Shown here piece by piece: positions 1 to 7,896 of a stretch of 64,000 nt of DNA. The stretch covers positions 2,728,001 through 2,792,000 of the forward strand of contig NZ_JAFBCB010000001.1 of assembly GCF_016907455.1 (NCBI RefSeq), given 5' to 3'. Source of the stretch: Brachybacterium muris (GTDB lineage: Bacteria; Actinomycetota; Actinomycetes; Actinomycetales; Dermabacteraceae). Below the pieces are notes generated by a model. The model was not told the origin of the DNA. It did not search any database and saw only the letters and a list, made by a program, of their open reading frames with translations. The position numbers and the translations under genes are program-made. Within the stretch, counting starts at the first letter, position 1; every line of letters begins with the position of its first letter.

Positions 1-1517
1 CCGGTGAGGATCTCGCGGGTGCGGGTGAGCTCGGCCGGTTCGGCAGCGGAGTCCTCGGTGCCCAGGCCGAAGGTGCCGGCGCGCCGCAGACTGCGCAGCA
101 GGGCGGCCGAGGCGTTGCGCTGGAGCGAGGGATCCGGGGAGAGGTCGAACACCAGCTCCTCGATGCCGCGCTCCTCGGCGGTATCGGTGAGCTGGGAGAG
201 GTTGCGGCGGCGCTGGGAAACCACCAGCACGCTGCGACCACGGGCATTGAGCTCCTCGGCCAGGTCCACCACCAGGTCCAGGGTGTCGGAGCCGGGGGGC
301 GCGGCGATCGCGAGGTGCTTGCCTGCCAGGACCTTCGCGAGGGCCTCGCGGCGGTCAGGGTCCACGGCCGCGACCAGTTCGTCCTCGGGCGCCAGGGCTT
401 CGATGTCCGGGGGGTTCTCGCTCTCGTGCAGGATCCCGGCCCGCACCTCGGTGCGGGCTGGCTCATGGCCGGCGAGCGCTGCGACCACGGGGCTCGCAGA
501 CCAGTCGGCGAGGTCGGAGTCGAGGTCGTCGCCGACGGAGCCGGCGGCGTCCATGATGTTGCCGACCACCAGCGCGTGGGTGATGCGGAAGCCCGGCAGG
601 GGCTGGCCGAGGGCCCGAAAGGCGTCCAGCACCGGGTTGGGGTCGAAACCGTGATGCTTGTCGGTGGTCGCCAGCAGCGCGCGGGCATCCACCGCCACGC
701 CGGCCTCGCGCAGGGCGCGCAGCAGAACGGGGTTCAGGTCGGCGGTGGCATCGAGGTCCAGGTCCACGTCCTCGCGGGCGTTGCCGCGCAGGCGCAGGGT
801 GATCGGCCGCACCAGCACCGGGGCGTGGACGGGCTCGGAGCCGTCCTCGGGGTGCCAGGTGGCCTCGCCGATGCCCAGGTGGCAGGTGGTCAGGCCCACT
901 TCCTCGGCGTGGCGCTCGGCGATCTCCCGCAGGGTGCGGGCGTGGGCGCGGGCATCGGCCAGTGCCCCCACTTCGCGCACCAGGGAGGACAGGCGGGTGG
1001 GGCCGCGGCCGGCCAGCAGCTGAGCGAGACCGGAGGGGTGGGAGTGGGTGAGGTCCAGGTAGGTGGCGCCGGCCCGCATCTGGGTGAGGAACGACGGGGC
1101 GGTCTCGCCGCCGGTGATCTGCCGGTGCCAGCGGTCCAGGGCGTCGGCCACGACGTCCTCGCGGCTGAGGGGACGGTGCTCGCGCACGGGACGCGGCAGA
1201 TCGTCCTCGTCCTGCTCAGGGGCGGTACCGGCGTCGGCCCCACCCAAGCGCTGGGCGACCACGACGTCGATCCCGGGGTGCAAGGGCGGCTCCCCCGCGG
1301 CGCGGCGGCGCTCGGCGAGGTGGGCAGGGGGCTGCGCTGCGCTGCCATCACGGCCGGTGTCGTCATCCCTCCCTGCGCCGGTGGCAACGGGGGCGGCGTC
1401 GCCGCTGGTGGCGGGTGCGCGGGAGGTGCCGCGATCAGCCTTCTGGGCGTCGTCACGACGGGCATCGGCCGGGGCCGAGGCTTCGGGGTTCTTCTTCCCG
1501 CGCAGGAATCTCCACAT
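1..1517 (-). CDS. Helicase-like AAA ATPase, N-terminal part (runs off the window edge)
   Basis: An open frame on the minus strand starts at ATG 1517 and is still open at base 1, giving at least 505 residues. The first 100 residues are a low-complexity, Ala/Asp-rich linker. A conserved-looking region follows from about residue 130 (YLDLTHSHPSGLAQLLAGR). Around residue 400 comes a segment laid out like a superfamily 1 helicase P-loop, but it reads AAPPGSDTLDLV where GPPGTGKT would be expected, so the Walker A lysine is missing. Large actinobacterial helicase-like proteins have this order of parts; the assignment rests on the motif layout and is uncertain. The codon pattern (G/C at third positions) supports this frame over the overlapping plus-strand frames. 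The DeoR-type gene upstream is on the same strand, about 120 bp away. Confidence 0.6.
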   Translation of the reverse strand, partial: MWRFLRGKKNPEASAPADARRDDAQKADRGTSRAPATSGDAAPVATGAGRDDDTGRDGSAAQPPAHLAERRRAAGEPPLHPGIDVVVAQRLGGADAGTAPEQDEDDLPRPVREHRPLSREDVVADALDRWHRQITGGETAPSFLTQMRAGATYLDLTHSHPSGLAQLLAGRGPTRLSSLVREVGALADARAHARTLREIAERHAEEVGLTTCHLGIGEATWHPEDGSEPVHAPVLVRPITLRLRGNAREDVDLDLDATADLNPVLLRALREAGVAVDARALLATTDKHHGFDPNPVLDAFRALGQPLPGFRITHALVVGNIMDAAGSVGDDLDSDLADWSASPVVAALAGHEPARTEVRAGILHESENPPDIEALAPEDELVAAVDPDRREALAKVLAGKHLAIAAPPGSDTLDLVVDLAEELNARGRSVLVVSQRRRNLSQLTDTAEERGIEELVFDLSPDPSLQRNASAALLRSLRRAGTFGLGTEDSAAEPAELTRTREILT

Positions 1518-1635
1518 AGCCCGCAACGCTACCGGGGCGGGCCCACAGGCAGGCGCAGGCGTGCCGGACGCCGCCGTCGGTCATGCCTCACAGGTGCACA
1601 GGTCCGTCCAGGTGCACAGGTCCGCGATCGGGGTC

Positions 1636-2436
1636 TCACACCTCGTGCAGTCGCACCGATGCCTCGGCCAGGTGCTCGCGCAGTTCGTCGGTGATCGTGC
1701 CTGCGATCACCAGGTCGGTGAGGGCGGAGACGGGGCAGATGCCGGCGAGGGCCCGGTGGCCGATCTTGTCGGCCGTGGCCAGGCCCACCACGCGGCGGGA
1801 GTGGCCGATCATGATGCGGGTGACCCCGGCCTCGGCGTCGGAGTTGCAGGTGAGGCCGGCCTGGACGTCCAGTCCGATGGTGCCCACGAACATCACGTCC
1901 AGCCACAGATCGCGCATGGTGGCAGTCGCCAGGGGGCCGGTGAGCTCGAAGGAGTACGGCTCGGCCACGCCTCCCAGGACCACGGTGCGCACGGACGGTC
2001 GCAGCACCGACTCGGTGGCGATGTTCAGCGCGGCGCACACCACGGTCAGGCCCGGGCGCCCGTCTCGGCCGTCGATGTCGGGGCGGGCCACGGCGCGGCG
2101 GGCGGTGGAGGTGGTGGTGCGGCCACCGTTGAAGCCGATGATCTGACCAGGGGCGACCAGGGACGCGGCGTGAGCGGCGACCTGTTCGCGTTCAGCGGCG
2201 GCATGGTCGGAGCTGCGGGGCGTGGTGGCCAGGGAGTAGGCCACGTCCACCGCGACGATCCCGCCATGGGTGCGGCGGGCCAGCTGCGCGCGTTCCATCT
2301 CCACGAAGTCGCGCCGCACGGTGGACTCGCTGATCCCCAGGTCGGCGGCGACCTCGGTGACGCTGAGCCGTTTGGCCTGGGACAGCAGGGTCAGCACGTG
2401 GTCCCAGCGGGAGGACTTGTCCTTGCTCACGTTCAC
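1636..2436 (-). CDS. DeoR/GlpR-family transcriptional regulator
   Basis: This 266-residue protein has the standard DeoR layout. An N-terminal winged helix lies at residues 8-60, with the recognition helix in LGISESTVRRDFVEME, followed by the RRTHGG motif that ends the DNA-binding domain. A DeoRC sensor domain fills residues 80-250, with the NGGRTT phosphate-binding loop. Family members usually repress sugar or polyol catabolic genes and are relieved by a phosphorylated sugar. No transport or catabolic operon sits directly beside it, so the target is unknown. The start is a GTG at 2436; a second in-frame GTG two codons later would change little. The length is typical of the family. Confidence 0.88.
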   Translation of the reverse strand: MNVSKDKSSRWDHVLTLLSQAKRLSVTEVAADLGISESTVRRDFVEMERAQLARRTHGGIVAVDVAYSLATTPRSSDHAAAEREQVAAHAASLVAPGQIIGFNGGRTTTSTARRAVARPDIDGRDGRPGLTVVCAALNIATESVLRPSVRTVVLGGVAEPYSFELTGPLATATMRDLWLDVMFVGTIGLDVQAGLTCNSDAEAGVTRIMIGHSRRVVGLATADKIGHRALAGICPVSALTDLVIAGTITDELREHLAEASVRLHEV

Positions 2437-2599
2437 GCACCCAGTATTGCGCGGATGGCGACCCGGTCATGCGCGATCACGCAGGATCGTTCAGTTCGCG
2501 GTCGAATCCTGGGTCCCGGTGGTGTGGTGGCTGGATGTCGTTCTACGGTGGCCGCACCGCCCCGATCGGGGTCGGAGACCAACGCGAGAGGAGTTCCCC

Positions 2600-2839
2600 A
2601 TGGGCATCGGCGATTCGCTGAACAACGCTGTGAACAAGGCCAAGGACCACGCGGAGAAGAACCCGGATCAGGTCGACAAGGCCTTCGAGTCCGGCACCAA
2701 GCACGTCACCGACCGCACCCCGGACCAGTACGACCAGCACGTCCAGAAGGGCTCCGACGCAGCCCGCGACTACCTGGGCGGCAAGGGGAACGACGCTGCG
2801 GCCGACAAGGCAGCGGGCACCGACCCGAAGCAGAACTGA
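2600..2839 (+). CDS. Small charged helical protein, possibly of the Rv0909/MT0933 antitoxin-like family
   Basis: A 79-residue hydrophilic protein rich in Asp, Lys, Ala and Gln starts at ATG 2600, ten bases after a good ribosome site (GAGAGGAG). The N-terminus reads MGIGDSLNNAVNKAKDHAEKN, followed by a repeat of charged turns (NPDQVDKAFE, TPDQYDQHVQKG). Short proteins of this pattern in actinobacteria are annotated as MT0933-like antitoxins. I see no toxin gene beside it, so that function is not supported here. It may instead be a small stress or DNA-associated protein. It stands alone, divergent from the DeoR gene, and is closed by a strong hairpin at 2897-2928. Confidence 0.65.
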   Translation: MGIGDSLNNAVNKAKDHAEKNPDQVDKAFESGTKHVTDRTPDQYDQHVQKGSDAARDYLGGKGNDAAADKAAGTDPKQN

Positions 2840-2896
2840 TCGGCCCGAATCAAAGCTGATCGCTCCGGGCGGCCCCGCCGCCCTCGGTGAATGACA

Positions 2897-2928
2897 ACGC
2901 CCCCGGCACCGCGTGGTGCCGGGGGCGT
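2897..2928 (+). terminator. Strong GC-rich hairpin terminator
   Basis: A perfect 14-bp stem (ACGCCCCCGGCACC against its complement) closes on a GCGT loop, 58 bp after the small-protein stop codon and 14 bp before the stop of the convergent CopC gene. It probably terminates both transcripts. Confidence 0.8.
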
Positions 2929-2941
2929 CGCGCTGTGCGGG

Positions 2942-3625
2942 TCAGCGGCGGCGCAGGGCGAAGAATGCGGCGAGCGCCACGCCGAGGACGGCCACCCCGA
3001 CCACACCGAGCAGCAGGGGCAGGGTGTCTGCGCCCTCCTCCTGCCCGGTGCCGGCGGATCCCGTCTCAGGAGCTGGGATCTCCGGGGCTGCCGACGCGGT
3101 TGCCGACTCGGAGGCAGATGCGGTCGCCTCGCCGGTGCCGGCTGCCTCGCCGGTGGCGGTATCTGCGGTCTCCGTCGGCTGACCCTCGGTGGGCTCGGGG
3201 CCGGTCTCGACGGTGAAGGTGAAGGACCCCTCGATGGGGTGACCGTCGGAGGAGACCACCCGCCACTGCACGGTGTGGGTGCCGGCGGCGAGCGGCTCGG
3301 GGATCTCGGCGGTGACGGTGGGGCCGTCGATGACGGGGGTCAGTTCGACCGGTTCGCCGCCCTCCCCCGCGCTGATCTGGACCACGGGGCTCACCTCGAG
3401 CACCTCGGCGCTGTAGGTGAGGGTGATCTGCTCGGGAGAGGTCTCCAAGGTGGCGCCATCGGCGGGATCGGAGGAGATCAGGCTGTCGTGGGCGTGGGCG
3501 GGAGCAGGGGCCAGCAGCATCGCGGCACCGAGCAGCACCGTCGCGAGCACTGCCAGCAGCACTGGCAGGCCCGGTGACGAGCGGCGGGCAGGTGTGGCAG
3601 GGAGGGCACAGGTGGTGGGTCGCAC
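2942..3625 (-). CDS. CopC-domain exported protein with a C-terminal membrane anchor
   Basis: This 227-residue protein has a signal peptide (residues 1-45, ending in APAHAHDSL), so the mature chain would begin with the copper-binding His of CopC proteins (AHAHDSL). The CopC beta-sandwich follows at about 46-140, with SSDPADGATL, TLTYSAEV and the late motif VSSDGHPIEGSF, which supplies the second conserved His. A Thr/Ala/Glu-rich linker covers roughly residues 150-195. A membrane helix (LLLGVVGVAVLGVALAAFF) and an RRR tail finish the protein. The family binds copper outside the membrane and usually partners a CopD/YcnJ permease, which is not seen here. It lies 9 bp downstream of the MobA-nitrilase fusion gene on the same strand, so the two are probably cotranscribed. 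Confidence 0.85.
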   Translation of the reverse strand: MRPTTCALPATPARRSSPGLPVLLAVLATVLLGAAMLLAPAPAHAHDSLISSDPADGATLETSPEQITLTYSAEVLEVSPVVQISAGEGGEPVELTPVIDGPTVTAEIPEPLAAGTHTVQWRVVSSDGHPIEGSFTFTVETGPEPTEGQPTETADTATGEAAGTGEATASASESATASAAPEIPAPETGSAGTGQEEGADTLPLLLGVVGVAVLGVALAAFFALRRR

Positions 3626-3634
3626 CCGGCCAGG

Positions 3635-5077
3635 CTACGACGAACGCCTGAACACGTCGTCGGCGGCAGTGCCGTGTTCGAGGACGGGCAGGGAACGGCG
3701 TGCCTCGTCGACCTCGGCGAGGTCGAGGTCCACCACAAGCATCCCCTCCTCGCGTCCCAGTTCGGCCTGCACCTTCCCCAGTGGTGAGATGACGGCGCTC
3801 TCGCCGATCCCGCGGGGGGCCCGGCCTGTGTAGTCCGGGGGCGGGGCCTGATCGGCAGCGAGGATCACGCTGGTGGAGTCCAGTGCGCGGGCCCGCAGCA
3901 GCAGGCGCAGCTGCTCGCTCTTGGTGGGGCCCTCGGCCCAGGCCAGCGGCACCAGGATCGCGTGGGCACCTTGGCGGGCGAGCGCCGTGAACTGCTCGGC
4001 GAAGCGCACGTCGTAGCAGGTGGCGATGCCCAGGCAGGTTCCGTCGAGGTCGATGGTGACCAGGTCGGTGCCGGGGGCCACGGTCTCGGATTCACGGCTG
4101 CCATAGGCGTCGAACAGGTGGATCTTGCGGTAGTCGGCGTGCACGCCGGGGCCACGGGCGATCACGGTGTTGTGCACGCGGTCCCCGTCGGCCACGGTGA
4201 AAGAGCCGGCGACGATCACCAGGTCGTGCTGTGCGCTGAGCTGTTCGATGAGTGCTTCGAATGCCTGGTGGTGCTGTTCGGCGGTGCGGCGCAGATCGGT
4301 GCCGAAGGGGGTGAGGGTGGCCTCGGGCAACAGCAGCAGATCGGCACCGCGCTCGGCGGCCTCGGCGACGGTGCGGCGCACGGTCTCGAGGTTGTCTGCC
4401 ACGTCCTCGCTGATCCGCACCTGCGCGAGGGCGATGCGGGCCCCGGCACTGCGGCGCACCTGGTCGAGGTCCTCGGGGGTGTCCATGTCGGCTCCTTCGT
4501 GGCCATGGGCGGGCCGGGTGATCAGCTCGTCGGGCCCCAGATCGGCGTAGAGGCGTCGCAGGCTGAGGTCCTGCCAGCCGCCGTCGGGGTGCGCGACGGC
4601 GTCGAGGGCGGCGCGGAGCCTGCGAAGCGGCCAGGCGGCGCAGAGGAACTGCGTTCGCCCGTCGGCCTCGAGTGCAGCGACGCGGTCGGTGGCGTGCTCG
4701 CGCAGGGCGGTGAGGGTCTCGGTGCGCAGCAGCGGCATGTCGCCGCCGAGCAGCAGGATCCGCGCGGGTCCCCCTTCGGTTAGGAGCCGCTGCGCCTCCT
4801 CCACTCCCCTGGCCAGTGCAGCGAGTGGACCCGAGCCGGGTGGGTCCTCCCGCACGAACCAGGCACTGTAGCGGGCGTGGAGGTCAGCGGCGTCCTGCTG
4901 TTCGGGGCCGACGACGATCAGGTGATCCGCGGGGGCTGCCCGCAGCACGCGCTCGAGGGAACTGGTTCCGGCCACGGGCAGGCGGGTCTTGTCGACCCCT
5001 CCCATGCGGGACGAGGTGCCTCCGGCCAGCACGATCGCAATGGTGTAGCCGGGGGTGTGGTCGTCATCGCTCGCCAT
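3635..5077 (-). CDS. Fusion of a MobA-like nucleotidyltransferase and a nitrilase-superfamily amidohydrolase
   Basis: One continuous frame of 480 residues carries two enzymes. Residues 12-205 are a MobA/CofC-type nucleotidyltransferase with the loop LAGGTSSRMGGVDK and the metal-binding LGGDMPLL. From about residue 212 a carbon-nitrogen hydrolase begins (RIALAQVRISEDVADN) with the full Glu-Lys-Cys triad in LPEATLT, DYRKIHLFD and GIATCYDVRF, as in omega-amidase or NIT2-like proteins. The ATG at 5077 is the first Met before the nucleotidyltransferase loop; upstream in-frame codons lack family sequence. The nucleotide and acceptor used by the first domain and the amide used by the second cannot be told from sequence. 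The copC-like gene follows 9 bp downstream. No frameshift or stop lies between the domains, so the fusion appears genuine. Confidence 0.85.
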   Translation of the reverse strand: MASDDDHTPGYTIAIVLAGGTSSRMGGVDKTRLPVAGTSSLERVLRAAPADHLIVVGPEQQDAADLHARYSAWFVREDPPGSGPLAALARGVEEAQRLLTEGGPARILLLGGDMPLLRTETLTALREHATDRVAALEADGRTQFLCAAWPLRRLRAALDAVAHPDGGWQDLSLRRLYADLGPDELITRPAHGHEGADMDTPEDLDQVRRSAGARIALAQVRISEDVADNLETVRRTVAEAAERGADLLLLPEATLTPFGTDLRRTAEQHHQAFEALIEQLSAQHDLVIVAGSFTVADGDRVHNTVIARGPGVHADYRKIHLFDAYGSRESETVAPGTDLVTIDLDGTCLGIATCYDVRFAEQFTALARQGAHAILVPLAWAEGPTKSEQLRLLLRARALDSTSVILAADQAPPPDYTGRAPRGIGESAVISPLGKVQAELGREEGMLVVDLDLAEVDEARRSLPVLEHGTAADDVFRRSS

Positions 5078-5164
5078 GGGGCGATCCTCCCACGGGGCGC
5101 TAGGATGTCCGAGGCCTCGCGTGCGGGGCCGCATGCGATCGCGGGCCGGTGGGCCGGCTGATCC

Positions 5165-5237
5165 GCCTCCGTAGCTCAGGGGATAGAGCACCGCTCTCCT
5201 AAAGCGGGTGTCGCAGGTTCGAATCCTGCCGGGGGCA
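5165..5237 (+). tRNA. tRNA-Arg (anticodon CCT)
   Basis: The cloverleaf folds fully. The acceptor GCCTCCG pairs with CGGGGGC, the anticodon stem CCGCT/AGCGG closes loop CTCCTAA, and the T arm is GCAGG-TTCGAAT-CCTGC. The discriminator is A and CCA is not encoded. The anticodon CCT reads AGG. Confidence 0.96.
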
Positions 5238-5389
5238 CTGTTGCATCACCAGGTCAGGCCGTTGTGGCACTTCAAGGGTGCAGCCTGCCAGCGACCCTGG
5301 TCCGCAAACAGTCCGCAAGAGATTGAGCGCGACGGTCCCCAGTGGGTACGGCAGTGCTGATGGAAGATCCGGACGTCCGCGGCGCCACG

Positions 5390-6916
5390 TCATCCGGGGT
5401 CGTCATCCGGATCGGCCCCGCGTCCCCTCGATCTGCGAGCAGTTGCCGTTGCAGTTGCGATTGCCGTGTGACCTTGTCCGGGACCATCGGGGCGCCCTAC
5501 TCGTTCCCACAACGAGGGAACCGGTGAGACGTGAGTGTGGCCGGTTGGCGTGGTGATCGTCAGTTCGCCAGACCCGGGGCCCGCCTGTGTTCCCCACCCG
5601 GGCAGCTCTGCGACGTAGTTGAAGCGCTCGCACAGCGCTGCCGCGTTGCTGGGCGTGGTGAGGCCACCGTCGGCGTATCGCTCGACGTGGTGGACGTGGC
5701 GCGGTGCGGCTTCGCACCCAGGGGTTCTGCACTGGCGGTCCCGGGCGATCACGAAGCGGCGCACAGCTCCGCTGAAGAGTCTCTTGCGGGTGTCCATCGA
5801 TTCGAGCTCGCCGGTGACGGGATCTGCGTAGAGGCGTCGTATCCAGCGGGGCACTGATGGATCGGGGGCCGCGGGATGCTGCCCCGTCGCGTCGTGGGCG
5901 TCAGTCGTACTCGAACGGGGTTCGACCTGAGGGATCAGATCACCGGTCAGTGCGAGATGTCGGGCAACCGAACCGGGGATGGCCTGCCCTTCGAGTTCGG
6001 CTGCGTCGGAGGCACCGGCGAGCAAGGTGCGATCGGTCATCAGCAGCTGGATCTCCACGGGAACGATCGCTCCCGGCGTGCCGGTGACGCGCTCGGCGAG
6101 CTCATCAGCCATCACCTGGCCGCGCGAGCGCTCATCACCCTGTGCGCGAGCAGAATCTGCGGCGGCACTGAGCGCGGCGAACGCGGCGACGCCTGTATGC
6201 AGGGGCAGCAGTACCGACAGGCGCATCATCCCCTCAGCGGCCGGCCGCTGAGATACGTGCCTTTGTGTGTGGTTGCGGCGGATCCTCGCCAGCGCGGCCT
6301 CCTGGTCCAGCGCATCGGCCCGGGCTCGTGCCCGACGACCTGCGGTGCGGGGTGACAGCTCATGGAGGACGGGGGCCAGTTCCTGGTCGATCTGAAGGCG
6401 GTCCTCATCGTCGAGGACGAAGACGGAGCTGGCGACCTCTTCTGCGGTCCAGGCAGAGACGTCACCTTCAGCCATGCGCTTCCAGGTGCCGGGCAGAGTC
6501 TCGACGATCACCCGGCGCAGGGCCAGCTGGCGACTCGCGCGAGAGGGCGAGATCCCGCGTGCCAGGGCCACCTCGTCACCGACACCCGAGCCCAGCTTCG
6601 CCTTGGGAAGGCCAGCCTCCTGCTGCGTGCGGATGCGCTCGTCACGCAGGGCAACCTCGTAGTACGACTGGAGGGCATCGAGGGAGTTCTTGAGCTTCTC
6701 GATCCCGGAGATCGCCTCGACGAGGTCCGAAGGGTCGAGGGATTGTCCGGGACGTGCCGCACGAAGACTCCCGGCATCCGAATCCTTTGTCAGTACTCGC
6801 ATCCGTGTACTGCTAGGGAGCGTTGCGCCCTCGATCAGGTCGCGCACCGCACCACGGATGGCGCCGATCGGCTCAGCGAGGCTGGAGGCGCTGGAGAGCG
6901 CTGATGCCACCGTCAT
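5390..6916 (-). CDS. DUF222/HNH endonuclease-domain protein
   Basis: The protein has 508 residues from ATG 6916, which follows GGAGG by ten bases; an alternative ATG at 6937 lies upstream of that ribosome site. The long N-terminal and middle part matches the DUF222 domain common in Micrococcales (for example EVALARGISPSRASRQLALR). The HNH fold sits near residue 400: FVIARDRQCRTPGC, HVHHVERYADGGLTTPSN, then LCERFNY where many relatives have a Cys or His in place of Phe. The C-terminus is a polar tail. Such proteins occur in many divergent copies per actinobacterial genome. Their role is unsettled, with nuclease activity in mobile elements or genome maintenance proposed. It lies between tRNA-Arg and the DnaA-box region, with no obvious operon partner. 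Confidence 0.85.
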   Translation of the reverse strand: MTVASALSSASSLAEPIGAIRGAVRDLIEGATLPSSTRMRVLTKDSDAGSLRAARPGQSLDPSDLVEAISGIEKLKNSLDALQSYYEVALRDERIRTQQEAGLPKAKLGSGVGDEVALARGISPSRASRQLALRRVIVETLPGTWKRMAEGDVSAWTAEEVASSVFVLDDEDRLQIDQELAPVLHELSPRTAGRRARARADALDQEAALARIRRNHTQRHVSQRPAAEGMMRLSVLLPLHTGVAAFAALSAAADSARAQGDERSRGQVMADELAERVTGTPGAIVPVEIQLLMTDRTLLAGASDAAELEGQAIPGSVARHLALTGDLIPQVEPRSSTTDAHDATGQHPAAPDPSVPRWIRRLYADPVTGELESMDTRKRLFSGAVRRFVIARDRQCRTPGCEAAPRHVHHVERYADGGLTTPSNAAALCERFNYVAELPGWGTQAGPGSGELTITTPTGHTHVSPVPSLWERVGRPDGPGQGHTAIATATATARRSRGRGADPDDDPG

Positions 6917-7016
6917 GACCCCACCCCCTCCATGCAACTTTCCTCATGCCAAACCAAGACGTGTATCGAATGCTCGTTCGATAACACTATGGCCTTGACG
7001 GCGGCGACACACGAGG

Positions 7017-7237
7017 TGTGGATGAATTCGTACAACACGGGAGTACGAGGGGACGCCGGATGCGGCTTTGTGGACAACACGCAGGTGGGGAGGAACCTCG
7101 ATGTGGACAACTACTCACTTTCTTGTCGCCAAATCCTTGCGCCGACCTCCCCTTCGAAGAATCCTTGTGGATAACGCACCATGTGTTGCAGAAAAATGTG
7201 GACAGCGGGGCAGTGAGAACTGCCGCGCTGTGGAAAA
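7017..7237 (+). promoter_or_regulatory. Cluster of six same-direction DnaA boxes
   Basis: Within 221 bp of gene-free DNA there are six TGTGGA-based nonamers, all in one direction: TGTGGATGA (7017), TGTGGACAA (7069), TGTGGACAA (7102), TGTGGATAA (7166), TGTGGACAG (7197) and TGTGGAAAA (7229). Two are the complement of TTGTCCACA, the actinobacterial DnaA box, and one is the complement of TTATCCACA, the classical box. Start-to-start steps are 52, 33, 64, 31 and 32 bp, all close to whole numbers of helical turns. dnaA and dnaN are not nearby, so this is more likely a DnaA-binding or titration locus than oriC. The whole stretch from 6917 to 7419 has no credible gene. Confidence 0.55.
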
Positions 7238-7260
7238 GAAGGCAGTGGGGAGGAACCTCG
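7085..7260. repeat. Two exact 16-bp repeats within the DnaA-box region
   Basis: GTGGGGAGGAACCTCG occurs at 7085-7100 and again at 7245-7260, in the same direction. One copy lies between the second and third DnaA boxes and the other just after the last. Its core GAGG-AA-CCTC is a short inverted repeat, so it could be a protein-binding site. Confidence 0.7.
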
Positions 7261-7270
7261 GCACCACGAA

Positions 7271-7303
7271 GGGTGGAAGAAGGGTGGAAGAAGGCTGGAA
7301 GAG
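7271..7303. repeat. Short 11-bp tandem repeat
   Basis: GGGTGGAAGAA is present twice in tandem (7271-7281, 7282-7292), followed by a 9/11 match (GGCTGGAAGAG). It sits between the DnaA-box cluster and the small membrane-protein gene and has no obvious role. Confidence 0.7.
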
Positions 7304-7419
7304 GCGCCGCAACCGGAACGAGGGCCGGAACCGCTGGAGCAGACCCCGTGGCGCGGAGGGTCTACCGTGGAGGTGCGGCCGCACACCACCGCGCACCTCC
7401 CTGTCGGACGGAGATTCCC

Positions 7420-7806
7420 ATGGCTACGAACGAGCGTCGCGTCTTCGACGCCACCTGGTTGCCCTTCGGGCTGCCCATCGGCCTGATCATCGGTATCTCT
7501 GTGGGCATGGTGTGGTTCGACAGTCTCGTCCTGGGTGCCGTGCTCGGCGTGATCCTGGGCCTCGCCCTGGGCGCAGCCATCGGCTTCCGCCGCGGCGATG
7601 GCGGCGAGGAGGAGCGCATCGAGGACGCCTGGCGTGAGGAACAGCTTCGCGCTGCGGAGATCCGGGACGTGCAGGTGCGCCAGGAGGAACTGCGCGAAGG
7701 GCCGTCGCAGAGTGGGCTGTCGCAAGGCGGCCGGCCGCGCACCGAGGGCCCCGGGTCAGATCCCTCACCGGAGGATCCCGCCCCGGGCTCGGATCGTCTA
7801 CGGTGA
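7420..7806 (+). CDS. Small membrane protein of unknown function
   Basis: A 128-residue protein starts at ATG 7420 behind GGAGATTCCC. Two tightly packed hydrophobic helices span residues 11-58 (LPFGLPIGLIIGISVGMVWF and LVLGAVLGVILGLALGAAIGF). They are glycine-rich, as in small channel- or hairpin-forming membrane proteins. The second half (60-128) is charged and predicted soluble, beginning with an Arg/Glu-rich helix (EEERIEDAWREEQLRAAEIR) that could form a coiled coil, then a disordered Ser/Pro/Gly tail. I do not recognise a named family. It precedes the ChaA-like gene in the same direction by about 90 bp and may share its transcript. Confidence 0.7.
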   Translation: MATNERRVFDATWLPFGLPIGLIIGISVGMVWFDSLVLGAVLGVILGLALGAAIGFRRGDGGEEERIEDAWREEQLRAAEIRDVQVRQEELREGPSQSGLSQGGRPRTEGPGSDPSPEDPAPGSDRLR

Positions 7807-7896
7807 CAGTGCGCTGCTGAGCAGGCGCGGCCCCCGGGACGACCCGGCAGGTCAGGACCCGCGCGAGGACGGCCTCGCGGAACAGGACCATCCCCT

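Noticed and set aside
5199-5393. Minus-strand frame ending in QDSNLRHPL next to tRNA-Arg
   Set aside because: This ending is the well-known false translation of an antisense tRNA gene.
7017-7237. Reading the DnaA-box cluster as the chromosomal origin
   Set aside because: dnaA, dnaN and the usual origin neighbours are absent, and the number of boxes is far below that of known actinobacterial origins.
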